Shown piece by piece: positions 20,831 to 30,742 of a DNA stretch of 64,000 bases; the stretch's first letter is position 1, and each line of letters opens with the position of its first letter. The stretch lies in contig JADLAV010000061.1 of assembly GCA_020848075.1 (NCBI GenBank), positions 124,001 through 188,000 of the forward strand, in the 5' to 3' direction. The stretch comes from Burkholderiales bacterium. Lineage in GTDB: Bacteria > Pseudomonadota > Gammaproteobacteria > Burkholderiales > SG8-39. Below the pieces are notes generated by a model that was given only the letters and a program-made list of their open reading frames with translations, searched no databases and had not been told where the DNA came from. The position numbers and the translations under genes are program-made.

Positions 20831-23800
20831 GCTTCTCGGACACTTTCATCGACCGGCCGGTCGCGACGACGCTGCTCACGCTCGGGCTCGCGCTGGCGGG
20901 TGCGGTGGCGTTCACGCAGCTGCCGGTGTCGCCGCTGCCGCAGGTGGACTATCCGACGATCGCGGTGTCGGCGAGCCTGCCGGGCGCGAATCCGGAGACG
21001 ATGGCCGCCACCGTGGCGACCCCGCTCGAGCGCCAGCTCGGCCGCATCGCCGGCGTGACCGAGATCACCTCCTCGTCCTCGCTCGGGGCCACACGCATCA
21101 TCCTGCAGTTCGAGCTCGACCGGGACATCAATGCCGCGGCGACCGAGGTGCAGGCCGCGATCAACGCCGCGCGGAGCCAGCTGCCCACCGGCATGCCCGG
21201 CAACCCGACCTATCGCAAGGTCAATCCGGCCGACGCGCCGATCATGGTGCTCACGCTCATCTCGGACGTGATGACGCAAGGCCAGCTCTACGACGCCGCG
21301 TCGACGATCGTCGCGCAGAAGCTCTCCCAGGTGCGCGGCGTGGGCGCCGTGACGGTCGCCGGGAGCGCGCTTCCCGCGGTGCGCGTCGAGCTCAATCCGT
21401 CCGCGCTCAACGCCTACGGCATCGGGCTCGACAGCGTGCGCAGCGCGCTCGCCACGACCAACGCCAACCGGCCGAAGGGGCTGGTGGAGGAGGGCGACCG
21501 GCAATGGTGGATCTATGCGAACGACCAGGCGCGCACCGCGGCCGAGTACGCGCCGCTCATCGTCACCTACCGGAACGGCGCCGCGGTGCGCCTCGCCGAC
21601 GTGGCCGACGTGCGCGACTCGGTGGAGGACGTGCGCAACTCCGGCGAGTTCAACGGCCGGCCGGCAGTGCTGATCATCGTCAGCCGCGAGCCGAACGCGA
21701 ACATCCTCGACACGGTGCAGCGCATCAAGGACGAGTTCCCCTTTCTCGAAGCCTCGCTCCCGGCCGCCATGGAGCTCGGCGTGGCGATGGAGCGCACCTC
21801 CACCATCCGCGCATCGCTGCACGAGGTCGAGAAGACGCTGGTGATCGCGGTGGCGCTGGTGATCCTCGTCGTGTTCGCGTTCCTGCGGCGGGTCCGCGCC
21901 GCACTGATTCCCGCGGCCGCGGTGCCGGTGTCGATCATCTCCACGTTCGGGTTCATGTATCTCGCGGGCTACAGCCTCAACAACCTCTCGCTGATGGCGC
22001 TCATCGTGGCGACGGGCTTCGTCGTGGACGACGCCGTGGTGGTGCTCGAGAACACGATGCGCCACATCGAGGCCGGCATGTCGCCTACGGCGGCGGCGCG
22101 GGCCGGCGCGCGCGAAGTGGGATTCACCGTCCTCTCGATGAGCCTGTCGCTCATCGCGGTCTTCATTCCGATCCTCTTCATGGGGGACATCGTCGGGCGC
22201 TACTTCCGCGAGTTCTCGGTGACGCTCTCGGTCGCGATCCTCGTCTCGTTCGTGGTTTCGCTCACGCTGACGCCGATGATGTGCGCGCGGCTGCTCCCGA
22301 GCGGCCCGCCGCGCCGCCCGAGCCGCGTCTACCTCGCGAGCGAACGCGCCTTCGCGCGCGTCCTGCGCGCCTACGAGCGAAGCGTCGACTGGGCGCTGCG
22401 TCATGCCCCGCTCATGATCGTGCTGCTCGTCGCGGCGGTCGCGCTGAACGTGTATCTCTACATCGCGATCCCCAAGGGTTTCTTCCCGCAGCAGGACACC
22501 GGCCGGTTGCTCGGGTTCATCCGTGCCGACCAGACGAGCTCGTTCGAGGCGACCCGCGGCAAGATCGTGCAGATCGCCGCGATCGTGCGCGCGGACCCGG
22601 CCGTCGAGTCCGTCACGGCCACCACCGGCGGCGGCATCGGCGGCGCCCGCAACTCCGGGGTGATGTTCGTCGCCCTCAAGCCGCTCGCCGAGCGCCGCGC
22701 GAGCGCGGGGCAGGTGGTGGCGCGGCTGCGTGCACAGCTCGCACCCATGCCGGGAGTGCGTCTCTTCCTCGTCCCCGTGCAGGACGTGCGGATCGGCGGC
22801 CGGCAGGGGAGCGGGAGCTACCAGTACACCCTGCAGAGCGAGGACCTCGAGTCCCTGCGGACCTGGACGACGCGGCTGCAGTTCGCGCTGCAGGGCTCAC
22901 CCCAGCTCGTGGACGTGACCACCGACCAGGAGACGCATGGCCTCCAGGTGATGGTGGACATCGACCGCGCGACCGCCTCGCGGCTCGGCGTCACGCCCGA
23001 TCTCATCGACACGACGCTCGGCAACGCGTTCGGCCAGGTGTTCGCCTCGACCATCTACACCACGCGCAACCAGTATCGCGTGGTGATGGAAGTGGATCCG
23101 CGCTATGCGCGCGGGCCCGAGGCGCTGCGGAACGTCTATGTCACCACCGCGGCCGGCGCGCAGGTGCCGCTCACGGCGTTTGCGCGCTACGGCTTCGCGA
23201 GCACGCCGCTCTCGGTCAATCACCAGGGGCAGTTCGCGGCGTCGACCGTCTCCTTCAGTCTCCCGGAGGGCGGGTCGCTCTCGGCGGCATCGGCGGCGAT
23301 CAATGACGCGATGGCGCGCATCGGCGTGCCGGCTGCGATCTACGGCAGCTTCCAGGGCACCGCGCGCGGCTTCCAGCAGACGCTCGCGAAGCAGCCGTGG
23401 CTGATCCTCGCCGCGATCGTCGCGATGTACATCGTGCTCGGCGTGCTCTACGAGAGCTACGTGCACCCGATCACCATCCTCTCGACGCTGCCGTCGGCGG
23501 GGGTCGGCGCGCTGCTCGCGCTCATCGCGTTCCGGGCCGAGTTCACCGTGATCGCGCTGATCGCCGTGTTTCTCCTGATCGGACTGGTCAAGAAGAACGC
23601 GATCATGCTGGTCGACGTCGCGCTCGAGACCGAGCGCACCGGCGGGAAGCCGCCCGCGGAGGCGATCCTGCACGCCTGCACGCTGCGCTTCCGCCCGATC
23701 ATGATGACCACGATGGCGGCAGGGCTCGGCGCGCTGCCGCTCGCGCTCGGCACCGGCGACGGCGCCGAGCTGCGCCAGCCGCTCGGGATCGCGATCGTCG

Positions 23801-23934
23801 GCGGCCTCGCCCTGAGCCAGCTCCTGACCCTCTACACGACGCCTGTCGTCTATCTCTATCTCGACCGCTTCCGGCTGTGGGTGCTGGACCGGCGCCGGCC
23901 GCGCGCGCGGGCGGCCGAGTGGAAGCCGTCATGA
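20827..23934 (+). CDS. mdtC: RND multidrug efflux permease (MdtC-like)
   Basis: 1035 aa; paralogous to the preceding gene; 4-bp overlap. Confidence 0.92.
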   Translation: MSFSDTFIDRPVATTLLTLGLALAGAVAFTQLPVSPLPQVDYPTIAVSASLPGANPETMAATVATPLERQLGRIAGVTEITSSSSLGATRIILQFELDRDINAAATEVQAAINAARSQLPTGMPGNPTYRKVNPADAPIMVLTLISDVMTQGQLYDAASTIVAQKLSQVRGVGAVTVAGSALPAVRVELNPSALNAYGIGLDSVRSALATTNANRPKGLVEEGDRQWWIYANDQARTAAEYAPLIVTYRNGAAVRLADVADVRDSVEDVRNSGEFNGRPAVLIIVSREPNANILDTVQRIKDEFPFLEASLPAAMELGVAMERTSTIRASLHEVEKTLVIAVALVILVVFAFLRRVRAALIPAAAVPVSIISTFGFMYLAGYSLNNLSLMALIVATGFVVDDAVVVLENTMRHIEAGMSPTAAARAGAREVGFTVLSMSLSLIAVFIPILFMGDIVGRYFREFSVTLSVAILVSFVVSLTLTPMMCARLLPSGPPRRPSRVYLASERAFARVLRAYERSVDWALRHAPLMIVLLVAAVALNVYLYIAIPKGFFPQQDTGRLLGFIRADQTSSFEATRGKIVQIAAIVRADPAVESVTATTGGGIGGARNSGVMFVALKPLAERRASAGQVVARLRAQLAPMPGVRLFLVPVQDVRIGGRQGSGSYQYTLQSEDLESLRTWTTRLQFALQGSPQLVDVTTDQETHGLQVMVDIDRATASRLGVTPDLIDTTLGNAFGQVFASTIYTTRNQYRVVMEVDPRYARGPEALRNVYVTTAAGAQVPLTAFARYGFASTPLSVNHQGQFAASTVSFSLPEGGSLSAASAAINDAMARIGVPAAIYGSFQGTARGFQQTLAKQPWLILAAIVAMYIVLGVLYESYVHPITILSTLPSAGVGALLALIAFRAEFTVIALIAVFLLIGLVKKNAIMLVDVALETERTGGKPPAEAILHACTLRFRPIMMTTMAAGLGALPLALGTGDGAELRQPLGIAIVGGLALSQLLTLYTTPVVYLYLDRFRLWVLDRRRPRARAAEWKPS

Positions 23935-25376
23935 CCTCGCGCGCGCTCGCGCCGCTGCTCGCTGCGTGGCTGGCTGCCGGCTGCACGGTCGGGTCGGACT
24001 ACGTTCGCCCGGATGCACCCGTCCCCGAGACCTACAGGGAGATGGCGGGCTGGAAGCAGGCCGCCCCGAGCGACGCGATCGCCCGCGGCCCCTGGTGGGA
24101 GGTGTTCGGCGATCCCGAGCTCGATGCCCTCGCCCAGCGCGTCGACGTCTCGAACCAGAACATCAAGAGCGCGGAGGCGCGCTACCGCCAGGCGCAGGCG
24201 TTCGTGCGCCAGGTGCGCGCGGGCCTCTTCCCGGTGGTTGGAGCGAGCGGGTCGGCGAGCCGGGGCACTTCACCCGGCCGCGATGCGCCCGTTGCGTCGA
24301 ACTACCAACTCGCGCTCGCCGCGAGCTGGGAGCCGGATCTCTGGGGACGCGTGCGCCGCTCGGTCGAGTCCGCCGAGGCGTCGCGGCAGGCGAGCGTCGC
24401 GGATCTCGAGTCGGCACGGCTTTCCGCGCAGGCTGCGCTGGTGCAGGCCTATTTCGCGCTTCGCATCACCGACGTGCAGCGCCAGGTGCTCGAGGACACG
24501 GCCGCCGCGTACGCCCGCACGCTCGAGCTCACGCGCAACCGCTATGCCGCGGGCACCGCGGCGCGGGTGGACGTGGTGCAGGCCGAGGTGCAGCTGAAGA
24601 GCACGCAGGCGCGGCTCGTGGATCTCGGCGTCAGCCGGGCGCAGCTCGAGCACGTCATCGCCACGCTGGTGGGCAAGCCGCCCGCGGACCTCTCGATCGC
24701 GCGCGCACCGCTCGCGGCGCGCATCCCGGCGATCCCCGCCGGCGTCCCGTCGGAGCTTCTGGAGCGCCGGCCGGACATCGCGTCGGCCGAGCGGAGCGTC
24801 GCTGCGGCGAACGCCCAGATCGGCGTCGCGCAGGCCGCCTACTACCCGTCGCTCACGCTCTCCGCTACGGCGGGCTTCCTCAGCCCAGCGCTCGCAGACT
24901 GGTTGAGCGCGCCGGCGCGCTACTGGTCGCTTGGCGCGGCGCTCGCCGAGACGCTCTTCGACGGCGGTGTCCGCGCTGCGGTCTCCGACCAAGCGGTCGC
25001 CGCCTACGACGCCGAGGTGGCGCTCTACCGGCAGACCGTGCTCGCCGGATTCCAGGAGGTGGAGGACAACCTGGCCGCGCTGCGCGTGCTCGAGGAAGAG
25101 GCGGCGCTGCAGGACGAGGCACTGCAGGGCGCGCGCAAGGCGGTCGATCTCACGACCAACCAGTACAAGGCCGGCATCGTGAGCTTCCTCAACGTGATCG
25201 CCGCGCAGGCGATCGCGCTCAACAACGAAGCCACCGCCGTCAGCATCCAGGGCCAGCGCCTCCTCGCGAGCGTCGCGCTGGTGAAGGCGCTGGGCGGCGG
25301 ATGGAGCGCGAAAGAGCTCGAGCAGGACTCGCTCTCGCGCGACGGACCCGTGCAGAACGAAGGCACTTCCGATTGA
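23931..25376 (+). CDS. NodT-family outer-membrane efflux lipoprotein
   Basis: Lipobox [24 protein letters not shown]; overlaps the mdtC stop. Confidence 0.9.
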   Translation: MTSRALAPLLAAWLAAGCTVGSDYVRPDAPVPETYREMAGWKQAAPSDAIARGPWWEVFGDPELDALAQRVDVSNQNIKSAEARYRQAQAFVRQVRAGLFPVVGASGSASRGTSPGRDAPVASNYQLALAASWEPDLWGRVRRSVESAEASRQASVADLESARLSAQAALVQAYFALRITDVQRQVLEDTAAAYARTLELTRNRYAAGTAARVDVVQAEVQLKSTQARLVDLGVSRAQLEHVIATLVGKPPADLSIARAPLAARIPAIPAGVPSELLERRPDIASAERSVAAANAQIGVAQAAYYPSLTLSATAGFLSPALADWLSAPARYWSLGAALAETLFDGGVRAAVSDQAVAAYDAEVALYRQTVLAGFQEVEDNLAALRVLEEEAALQDEALQGARKAVDLTTNQYKAGIVSFLNVIAAQAIALNNEATAVSIQGQRLLASVALVKALGGGWSAKELEQDSLSRDGPVQNEGTSD

Positions 25377-25377
25377 G

Positions 25378-25551
25378 TCATCGCCGCAGGAGCGGCGAAC
25401 TGGCATAAGCTATCGCCCCGGACTTCGGCTGCACGAGCTGAAAGGGGATCGCAAGGGCACCTGGTCGGTCACTGTGAGCGGGAATTGGCGCGTGAGCTTT
25501 CGGTTCGAAGGGAAGGACGCGTTGGACGTGAGCTATGTGGATTACCACTGA
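25378..25551 (+). pseudogene. HigB/RelE-type toxin, N-terminally truncated
   Basis: Frame ending at 25551 reads YRPGLRLHELKGDRKGTWSVTVSGNWRVSFRFEGKDALDVSYVDYH*; N-terminal half absent because the frame runs into the NodT gene. Confidence 0.7.
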
Positions 25552-25560
25552 GGTAGAGGC

Positions 25561-25773
25561 ATGAGGATGCACAATCCGCCGCACCCGGGCGCGGTATTGC
25601 GCGAGCTATGCCTTGAGCCGCTCGGGCTGACCGTTTCGGAGGCCGCGAGAGGGCTGGGGGGCAGCCGGAAGACTTTGTCGGCCATCCTGAACGGGCGGGC
25701 CGGGATCAGCCGCGAGATGGCGATTCGTCTTTCGATCGCTGAGCGAGCACACCAGGGGTTACGACAGCGTTGA
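25561..25773 (+). pseudogene. HigA-type antitoxin, C-terminally shortened
   Basis: [58 protein letters not shown] then a non-canonical [12 protein letters not shown]; the usual xWLxLQxxYDLWxA tail is missing. Confidence 0.7.
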
Positions 25774-25823
25774 AGCAGATGGCGCCCAGCGGTGCACGCG
25801 GGCGGGAAACACACGGAGGCCGT

Positions 25824-26225
25824 ATGTTCAAGCGAATCGACCATGTCGAACTGCTCACCGCAGCGCCAGAGCGCACGATCGCGTTTTACGTCGACGTGCT
25901 CGGCTTCCGCGAGCGCGAGCGCGGGCGCGTTCCAGAAACCCCTTCCGGACCGCTGGATCTCGTGTACCTCGAGCTTGGCGATACCACGGTCGAGGTGATG
26001 TGCTACCCGGAAGCGAAGCCCATCCCGCCTCGCGGGACCGGGCCGCGGCTCGGCTGGCAGTGCCTCGCGCTCGAGGTGGATGACATGGACAGGGCGCTGG
26101 ACAGTCTCAAGCAGAAGGGCGTGGATGCGGCGTGGGGGCCGCTGAAGCGGCCTGACTACGCGCGCGCCGAGATTCGCGACCCGGACGGCAATCCGATCGA
26201 GCTTCGCCAGTGGCATCGCCGGTAG
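25824..26225 (+). CDS. VOC (glyoxalase/bleomycin resistance) superfamily protein
   Basis: MFKRIDHVELLTAAPERTIAFYVDVLGFRERERGR...IRDPDGNPIELRQW. Confidence 0.88.
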   Translation: MFKRIDHVELLTAAPERTIAFYVDVLGFRERERGRVPETPSGPLDLVYLELGDTTVEVMCYPEAKPIPPRGTGPRLGWQCLALEVDDMDRALDSLKQKGVDAAWGPLKRPDYARAEIRDPDGNPIELRQWHRR

Positions 26226-26287
26226 CGGTGGGCGAGTTCTTATTGCTATACATATCGGCGGCGCACGGCGGCGGAATCACCCAAACG

Positions 26288-26524
26288 ATGCACGGCTATA
26301 CAAGAAAACAGGGGCAGTATCTCGCGTTTATCTATTACTACACGAAGATCCATGAGGCCGCCCCATCCGAAGCTGACATTCAGCGCTATTTCAAGGTCTC
26401 GCCGCCGACGGTGCACGACACGATCATTGCTCTCGAAAAGCAAGGCTGCATCGAACGCACACCTGGCCGCGCGCGCTCTATCCGGGTGCTGCTGCCAAGA
26501 GAACGCCTGCCGGACTTAGAATGA
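26288..26524 (+). CDS. Solo LexA-like winged-helix DNA-binding protein
   Basis: MHGYTRKQGQYLAFIYYYTKIHEAAPSEADIQRYFKVSPPTVHDTIIALEKQGCIERTPGRARSIRVLLPRERLPDLE; resembles the LexA N-terminal domain, no peptidase domain. Confidence 0.75.
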   Translation: MHGYTRKQGQYLAFIYYYTKIHEAAPSEADIQRYFKVSPPTVHDTIIALEKQGCIERTPGRARSIRVLLPRERLPDLE

Positions 26525-26719
26525 TCGGATGCACGTGACGCGCATGAGGGCCGGGTTCATACCCGCCAGCCGTGATCAGCGCGCCGAGGTGGTCTTTCGC
26601 GCGGGCCTCGGTGCAAAGCGTGCCGATCTGACGGCGCGTCTCCTGCCCGTGATGTGCGTATACCGAAAAGATGCCGCCGGGGGAGTCCGATCGTCGAGCG
26701 CTTGCGCTTCCTTCATCAA

Positions 26720-26953
26720 ATGCGGTCGCATGCCGAGATGCTCGAGTTCCGGGTCGGCGACCGCGTCGAGTTTCGGCCCGAGGGGCGTCCAGCAGTCCTC
26801 GGGATGTTGACCAGATACAACAAAAAGACGGTTACCGTCATCACTGACACCGGCGAACGTTGGAACGTCGCTCCTCGCTTCGTGCGTCGAGCGTCGGCGG
26901 TTGTCGATGAGCCGCCGGCTGATCCGAACGTTATTCGGCTACAGAAGAGGTAG
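26720..26953 (+). CDS. Small SH3/KOW-like hypothetical protein
   Basis: LEFRVGDRVEFRPEGRPAVLGMLTRYNKKTVTVITDTGERWNVAPRFVRR; beta-barrel-like pattern. Confidence 0.55.
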   Translation: MRSHAEMLEFRVGDRVEFRPEGRPAVLGMLTRYNKKTVTVITDTGERWNVAPRFVRRASAVVDEPPADPNVIRLQKR

Positions 26954-26969
26954 GTGGGCTGGAGAAGCT

Positions 26970-27007
26970 GTCGCAACCGCAGTTTCTCCCGCTGCGGTTG
27001 TTGCGAC
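26970..27007. repeat. Bulged inverted repeat (hairpin)
   Basis: GTCG-CAACCGCAG tttctcccg CTGCGGTTG-ttg-CGAC: 9-bp stem, 3-nt bulge, 4-bp stem. Confidence 0.6.
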
Positions 27008-27148
27008 CGGTGTCCTTGACACTTGGGTGTTGCCCTTGTCTCGCCGAAAGCGCCGAAGCGCTGCACCCGGCGTCCTTCGGCCGGCGCTTGCAGGATGGAA
27101 GTCTGTTCTTCGCCTTGGTAACGAGTTGAAAGACCGGAGGTCGACCGA

Positions 27149-27406
27149 ATGCCATACATCACTGCGGATGCAAGGGCGCGCCTCGACGAAGGCGGCACGC
27201 CCGAGACTGCCGGTGAGTTGAACTACGCGATCACGCGGCTCGTCGACGATTACCTGATGCAGAAAGGGGGCGTCAGGTACGCGCACCTCAACGAAGTCGT
27301 GGGGGCGCTGGAGTGCGCCAAGCTCGAGCTCTATCGGCGCGTCGCCGCCCCCTACGAAGATCGGAAGCTCGCGGAGGCGGGCGACGTCTATCGCTCCCCC
27401 GAATAG
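27149..27406 (+). CDS. DUF6899-like small protein
   Basis: [16 protein letters not shown]...[60 protein letters not shown]; assignment from remembered family pattern. Confidence 0.7.
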   Translation: MPYITADARARLDEGGTPETAGELNYAITRLVDDYLMQKGGVRYAHLNEVVGALECAKLELYRRVAAPYEDRKLAEAGDVYRSPE

Positions 27407-27427
27407 GCGGGCTTGCCGTCGAGCGAT

Positions 27428-27524
27428 GCCTGACGCCCGCGGCAGCCGGAGTCCCCGTGAGCTGCGCTTACGGATCCCCTCGTCGCTTCGCTCTCCGGCG
27501 GCCTGTTGCGCGGTGCGTTAGAAC
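27428..27524 (+). repeat. attC-like imperfect inverted repeat
   Basis: CTGACGC...GCGTTAG outer arms (one G-T wobble), CCGCG/CGCGG inner arms with a T bulge, GCCGGAG/CTCCGGC innermost stem; between two genes. Confidence 0.35.
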
Positions 27525-27526
27525 TC

Positions 27527-28456
27527 ATGTCGAACACGCGCGACGAGAATCTCGGCTATCTGCTCGGGGTCATCGCGGTCGTTGCGTTTGCGATGACGCT
27601 CCCGGCCACGCGCGCTGCCGTTCGCGCATTCGATCCCGTATTCGTCGGTCTCGGCCGGGCGCTCGGTGCGGCGGTCCTGGCGGGTCTCTTCCTGCTGCTC
27701 GCCCGGCAGCGTGCGCCCTCGCGCGAAGAGCTGAAGGGCCTCGTCGTCGTCGCAGCGGGGGTCGTGGTGGGCTTTCCGCTGCTTACCGCCTGGGCAATGC
27801 GCCACGTCGACGCGTCGCACGGCGGTGTCGTGCTCGGGGTTCTTCCCCTGGCAACTGCGGCGGCGGGCGCCTGGTTCTCCGGAGAGCGCCCCTCGACCCG
27901 CTTCTGGGTCTGCGCACTCGCCGGGATGGCGCTCGTCGTTGGCTATGCGATCACGCGGTCGAGGGGAGCCCTCGACTGGGCGGACGTCGCGCTCCTCGGC
28001 GCCATCGCCAGCGCTGGCATCGGGTACGCCGAGGGCGCCCGCCTCTCCAGGACGCTCGGCGGCTTGCAGGTGATCTCGTGGGCGCTCGTCCTCTCCGCAC
28101 CGCTGCTCATCGTTCCCGTGTTGCTGTCCGCGCCGCCGACCATTCGTTTGCCGGTGGAGTCGTGGGCCGGCTTCATCTACGTCACGGTGATCAGCCAATT
28201 TCTCGGTTTCGTTCCCTGGTACCGCGGGCTCGCGCTCGGAGGCATTGCGAAGGTCGGCCAGACCCAGCTGTTGCAGCCGTTCTTGACGATCCTCGCTTCA
28301 GTGCTGCTCCTGGGCGAGGAGAGCGATGTTCTCACTTGGGCCGTCGCCGGTCTGGTCATGGTCGTGGTCGCAATCGGCAAGACGACGCCGGTCACGCGCG
28401 TGAGGCCCGACTCTCCATTGCAGCCGACCGGCCGCAAGCGGTCGGCGCACGAATGA
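27527..28456 (+). CDS. DMT superfamily (EamA) transporter
   Basis: MSNTRDENLGYLLGVIAVVAFAMTLPATRAAVRAFDPVFVGLGRALGAAVLAGLFLLL; about 10 TM segments, two EamA halves. Confidence 0.88.
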   Translation: MSNTRDENLGYLLGVIAVVAFAMTLPATRAAVRAFDPVFVGLGRALGAAVLAGLFLLLARQRAPSREELKGLVVVAAGVVVGFPLLTAWAMRHVDASHGGVVLGVLPLATAAAGAWFSGERPSTRFWVCALAGMALVVGYAITRSRGALDWADVALLGAIASAGIGYAEGARLSRTLGGLQVISWALVLSAPLLIVPVLLSAPPTIRLPVESWAGFIYVTVISQFLGFVPWYRGLALGGIAKVGQTQLLQPFLTILASVLLLGEESDVLTWAVAGLVMVVVAIGKTTPVTRVRPDSPLQPTGRKRSAHE

Positions 28457-28461
28457 GCGCG

Positions 28462-28531
28462 TGACGCCGCAGGGAACTCGCCATGCTTCGGCGCGATGTC
28501 AGCCTTTGCGCTCGGGCGATCTCAAGCGTTA
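28462..28531 (+). repeat. Second attC-like inverted repeat
   Basis: TGACGC (28462-28467)...GCGTTA (28526-28531), inner TCGCC/GGCGA; same outer motifs and orientation as 27428-27524. Confidence 0.25.
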
Positions 28532-28552
28532 TATTCCTCTTTCGAGGCGCGC

Positions 28553-28951
28553 ATGAAACGCGGCAAATCGTTCTGGCTCAGGCTTTCCCTGCTCGCGAGC
28601 TTCCTTGCTGTCGGGATTCCGTACTGGCTCGTACCGTATAACACCATCAAGCTGCCGTACGCGCTCCTGCATCCCGGTCTGTTCGTTGCCGCTGCTGCGG
28701 CGCTGTTGCTGTGCATGTACCGCCTCGCGTCATTCTGGCGGTCCACCGGCATGGTGACGCTATCGGTCGGCGCGTCGGTCTTCGCCCGCGTGCTGGTGGA
28801 TGGCATGCGAGATCCTACCTCCCACAACCTGTGGCCGTTCGAAGTCGTCATCGCATTGGTGGTCGGTTTCGCCTGCGCGCTGCCGGGCGCGATCGTCGGC
28901 AGCCTGATCGCCCGGTGGGTGATAAATCGTTCGGGAGATGCGCAGTCATGA
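28553..28951 (+). CDS. Hypothetical membrane protein (4 TM)
   Basis: MKRGKSFWLRLSLLASFLAVGIPYWLVPYNTIKLPYALLHPGLFVAAAAALLLCMYR... Confidence 0.65.
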   Translation: MKRGKSFWLRLSLLASFLAVGIPYWLVPYNTIKLPYALLHPGLFVAAAAALLLCMYRLASFWRSTGMVTLSVGASVFARVLVDGMRDPTSHNLWPFEVVIALVVGFACALPGAIVGSLIARWVINRSGDAQS

Positions 28952-29190
28952 GCCGAACCGAAGAAGCGGTTCTACGCCGGTTTTCGGGATTGAAAATCGT
29001 GTTCTGGAGCCTCGCGCTCGGAGCCGCGGGCGTGGCGCCTCTGCTGCTCTACATTGCGTTCGGCCCGGCCGACGGGAATCCGATCGGGCTCGGCCTCCTG
29101 GCGGCGCTCGCCGTGCCCGTCGGCGCAGTCGGCGCCGGCATAGGCCTCATCAAAATGCTGGTCGAGTATTTCACCGGCCGCAGGGACTGA
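28948..29190 (+). CDS. Hypothetical membrane protein (2 TM)
   Basis: MSRTEEAVLRRFSGLKIVFWSLALGAAGVAPLLLYIAFGPADGNPIGLGLLAALAV...; ATGA overlap with upstream ORF. Confidence 0.6.
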   Translation: MSRTEEAVLRRFSGLKIVFWSLALGAAGVAPLLLYIAFGPADGNPIGLGLLAALAVPVGAVGAGIGLIKMLVEYFTGRRD

Positions 29191-29193
29191 GTC

Positions 29194-29376
29194 ATGTTCA
29201 AGGTGTTGGGGTTCCTGGTCGGTCTGTACACCCTGTACGCTGCGGTGACGGGCGAGGTGAACGCAAAATCCGGCGCATGGGGCAGAACGGTATCGCGAGC
29301 CGAGTCGCCGGAATACTTCTGGGTCGTGATCGCGATCTATGCGGGCCTCGCGCTCGCGTTGATCACCGTCTTCTGA
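29194..29376 (+). CDS. Hypothetical small membrane protein
   Basis: MFKVLGFLVGLYTLYAAVTGEVNAKSGAWGRTVSRAESPEYFWVVIAIYAGLALALITVF; follows the previous ORF by 3 bp. Confidence 0.55.
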   Translation: MFKVLGFLVGLYTLYAAVTGEVNAKSGAWGRTVSRAESPEYFWVVIAIYAGLALALITVF

Positions 29377-29425
29377 GGATATTCCGCGGCACGATGGCCC
29401 GCCCAGGCGGGCGCCACCGTCGAGC

Positions 29426-30742
29426 CTAGTGCGCCGCGCCCATGAGATGGTCCGGCAGCCAGGTGGCGATTCCGGGGAATATGCACAGGATCACGATGGC
29501 GAGGAACATGCAGAGCACGTAGGGAATGGTGCCCCACATAACCCTGGTGACCGGCACGTCCGGTGCGATCGAGTTGACGATGTAGATGTTGAGGCCGACC
29601 GGCGGGTGAATCAGGCCGACCTCCATGTTGATGGTGAGGATCACGCCGAACCACACCGGGTCGAACCCCGCGGCGCGCACGATGGGCAGGAGGATCGGGC
29701 TCGCCATGAGGATGATCGCCGCGGGCGGGATGAAGAAGCCGCACACCAGCAGGAACACGTTGATGATGCCCATGAGCACCCAGCGATTGACGTGCATGTC
29801 GGCGATCGCCTGGGCGAGCGTCTGCGTGAGGTAGAGCGAGGTCAGCACGTAGCCGAACAGCACCGCTGCGGCGATGATGGTGAGGATCATCACCGATTCG
29901 CGCATGGTGTCGCGCAGGATCGCCCACCAGTCCCTCGCCTTCCACATGCGATAGATCACCACCGCGAGCGCCACGCACAGCGCCGCGCCTACGCCGGCCG
30001 CCTCCGACGGCGTCGCCAGGCCGCCATACAGGGCGTAGATCACGCCGACGATGATGGCGATGAAGGGCGCGATCTTCGGGATCGCCTGGAGTTTCTCGCG
30101 CCAGCTGTAGCGGAAGTGCGCCGCGTGCGCGCGGAATCCCCGCTTCCAGATGATGAACAGCGTCCACAGCATGAAGAGCCCCGTGAGCATCAGCCCGGGC
30201 AGCACACCGGCGAGGAAGAGCCGCCCGATCGAGGTCTCGGTTGCGATGCCGTACAGGATGAAGGTGATCGATGGCGGGATCAGGATGCCGAGCGTGCCGC
30301 CGGCGCAGATCGAGCCCGTCGCGACGTCGTCCGGGTAGCCGCGCCGGCGCATCTCGGGAATGCCCATCTTGCCGATCGCCGCGCAGCACGCGGGCGAGGA
30401 GCCGGTGAGCGCGGCGAAGATCGCGCAGGCGCCGAGGTTGGAGATCGCCAGCCCGCCCGGAACGCGGTAGAGCCAGCGGTCGAGCGCCTCGTACAGGTCC
30501 CTGCCCGCGGGCGAGGAGCCGATCGCCGCGCCCATCATGACGAACATCGGGATCGACACCAGGGTGAAATCGTTCAATCCCGAGTAGAAGGTCTCGGCGA
30601 CGACCTGCAGCGCGTCGAAGCCCTGGAAGATGAGCAGGAAGACGAGCGACACCGCCCCCAGGCCGAACGCGACCGGCGCCCCGGACAGCAGCACGGCGAG
30701 CGTGGCGACGAGGACCACCGTGCCCTGGAGGGTCGGGCTCAT
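29426..30742 (-). CDS. dctM: TRAP transporter large permease
   Basis: GGLAISNLGACAIFAALTGSSPACCAAIGKMGIPEM; GGTLGILIPPSITFILYG. Confidence 0.93.
   Translation of the reverse strand: MSPTLQGTVVLVATLAVLLSGAPVAFGLGAVSLVFLLIFQGFDALQVVAETFYSGLNDFTLVSIPMFVMMGAAIGSSPAGRDLYEALDRWLYRVPGGLAISNLGACAIFAALTGSSPACCAAIGKMGIPEMRRRGYPDDVATGSICAGGTLGILIPPSITFILYGIATETSIGRLFLAGVLPGLMLTGLFMLWTLFIIWKRGFRAHAAHFRYSWREKLQAIPKIAPFIAIIVGVIYALYGGLATPSEAAGVGAALCVALAVVIYRMWKARDWWAILRDTMRESVMILTIIAAAVLFGYVLTSLYLTQTLAQAIADMHVNRWVLMGIINVFLLVCGFFIPPAAIILMASPILLPIVRAAGFDPVWFGVILTINMEVGLIHPPVGLNIYIVNSIAPDVPVTRVMWGTIPYVLCMFLAIVILCIFPGIATWLPDHLMGAAH

Noticed and set aside
20737-22404. 555-aa minus-strand ORF opposite mdtC
   Set aside because: Same antisense artefact of high GC.
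25760-25775. gcgttgaagc after higA as another attC right end
   Set aside because: No matching left arm or stem could be found nearby.
26529-26810. 93-aa ORF between the winged-helix gene and the SH3-like gene
   Set aside because: Overlaps the better-supported 26720-26953 ORF in another frame and has no recognisable pattern.
27016-27045. TTGACA box upstream of the DUF6899-type gene as a promoter
   Set aside because: TTGACA is present but at 17 nt the hexamer is TCTCGC, with no convincing -10.
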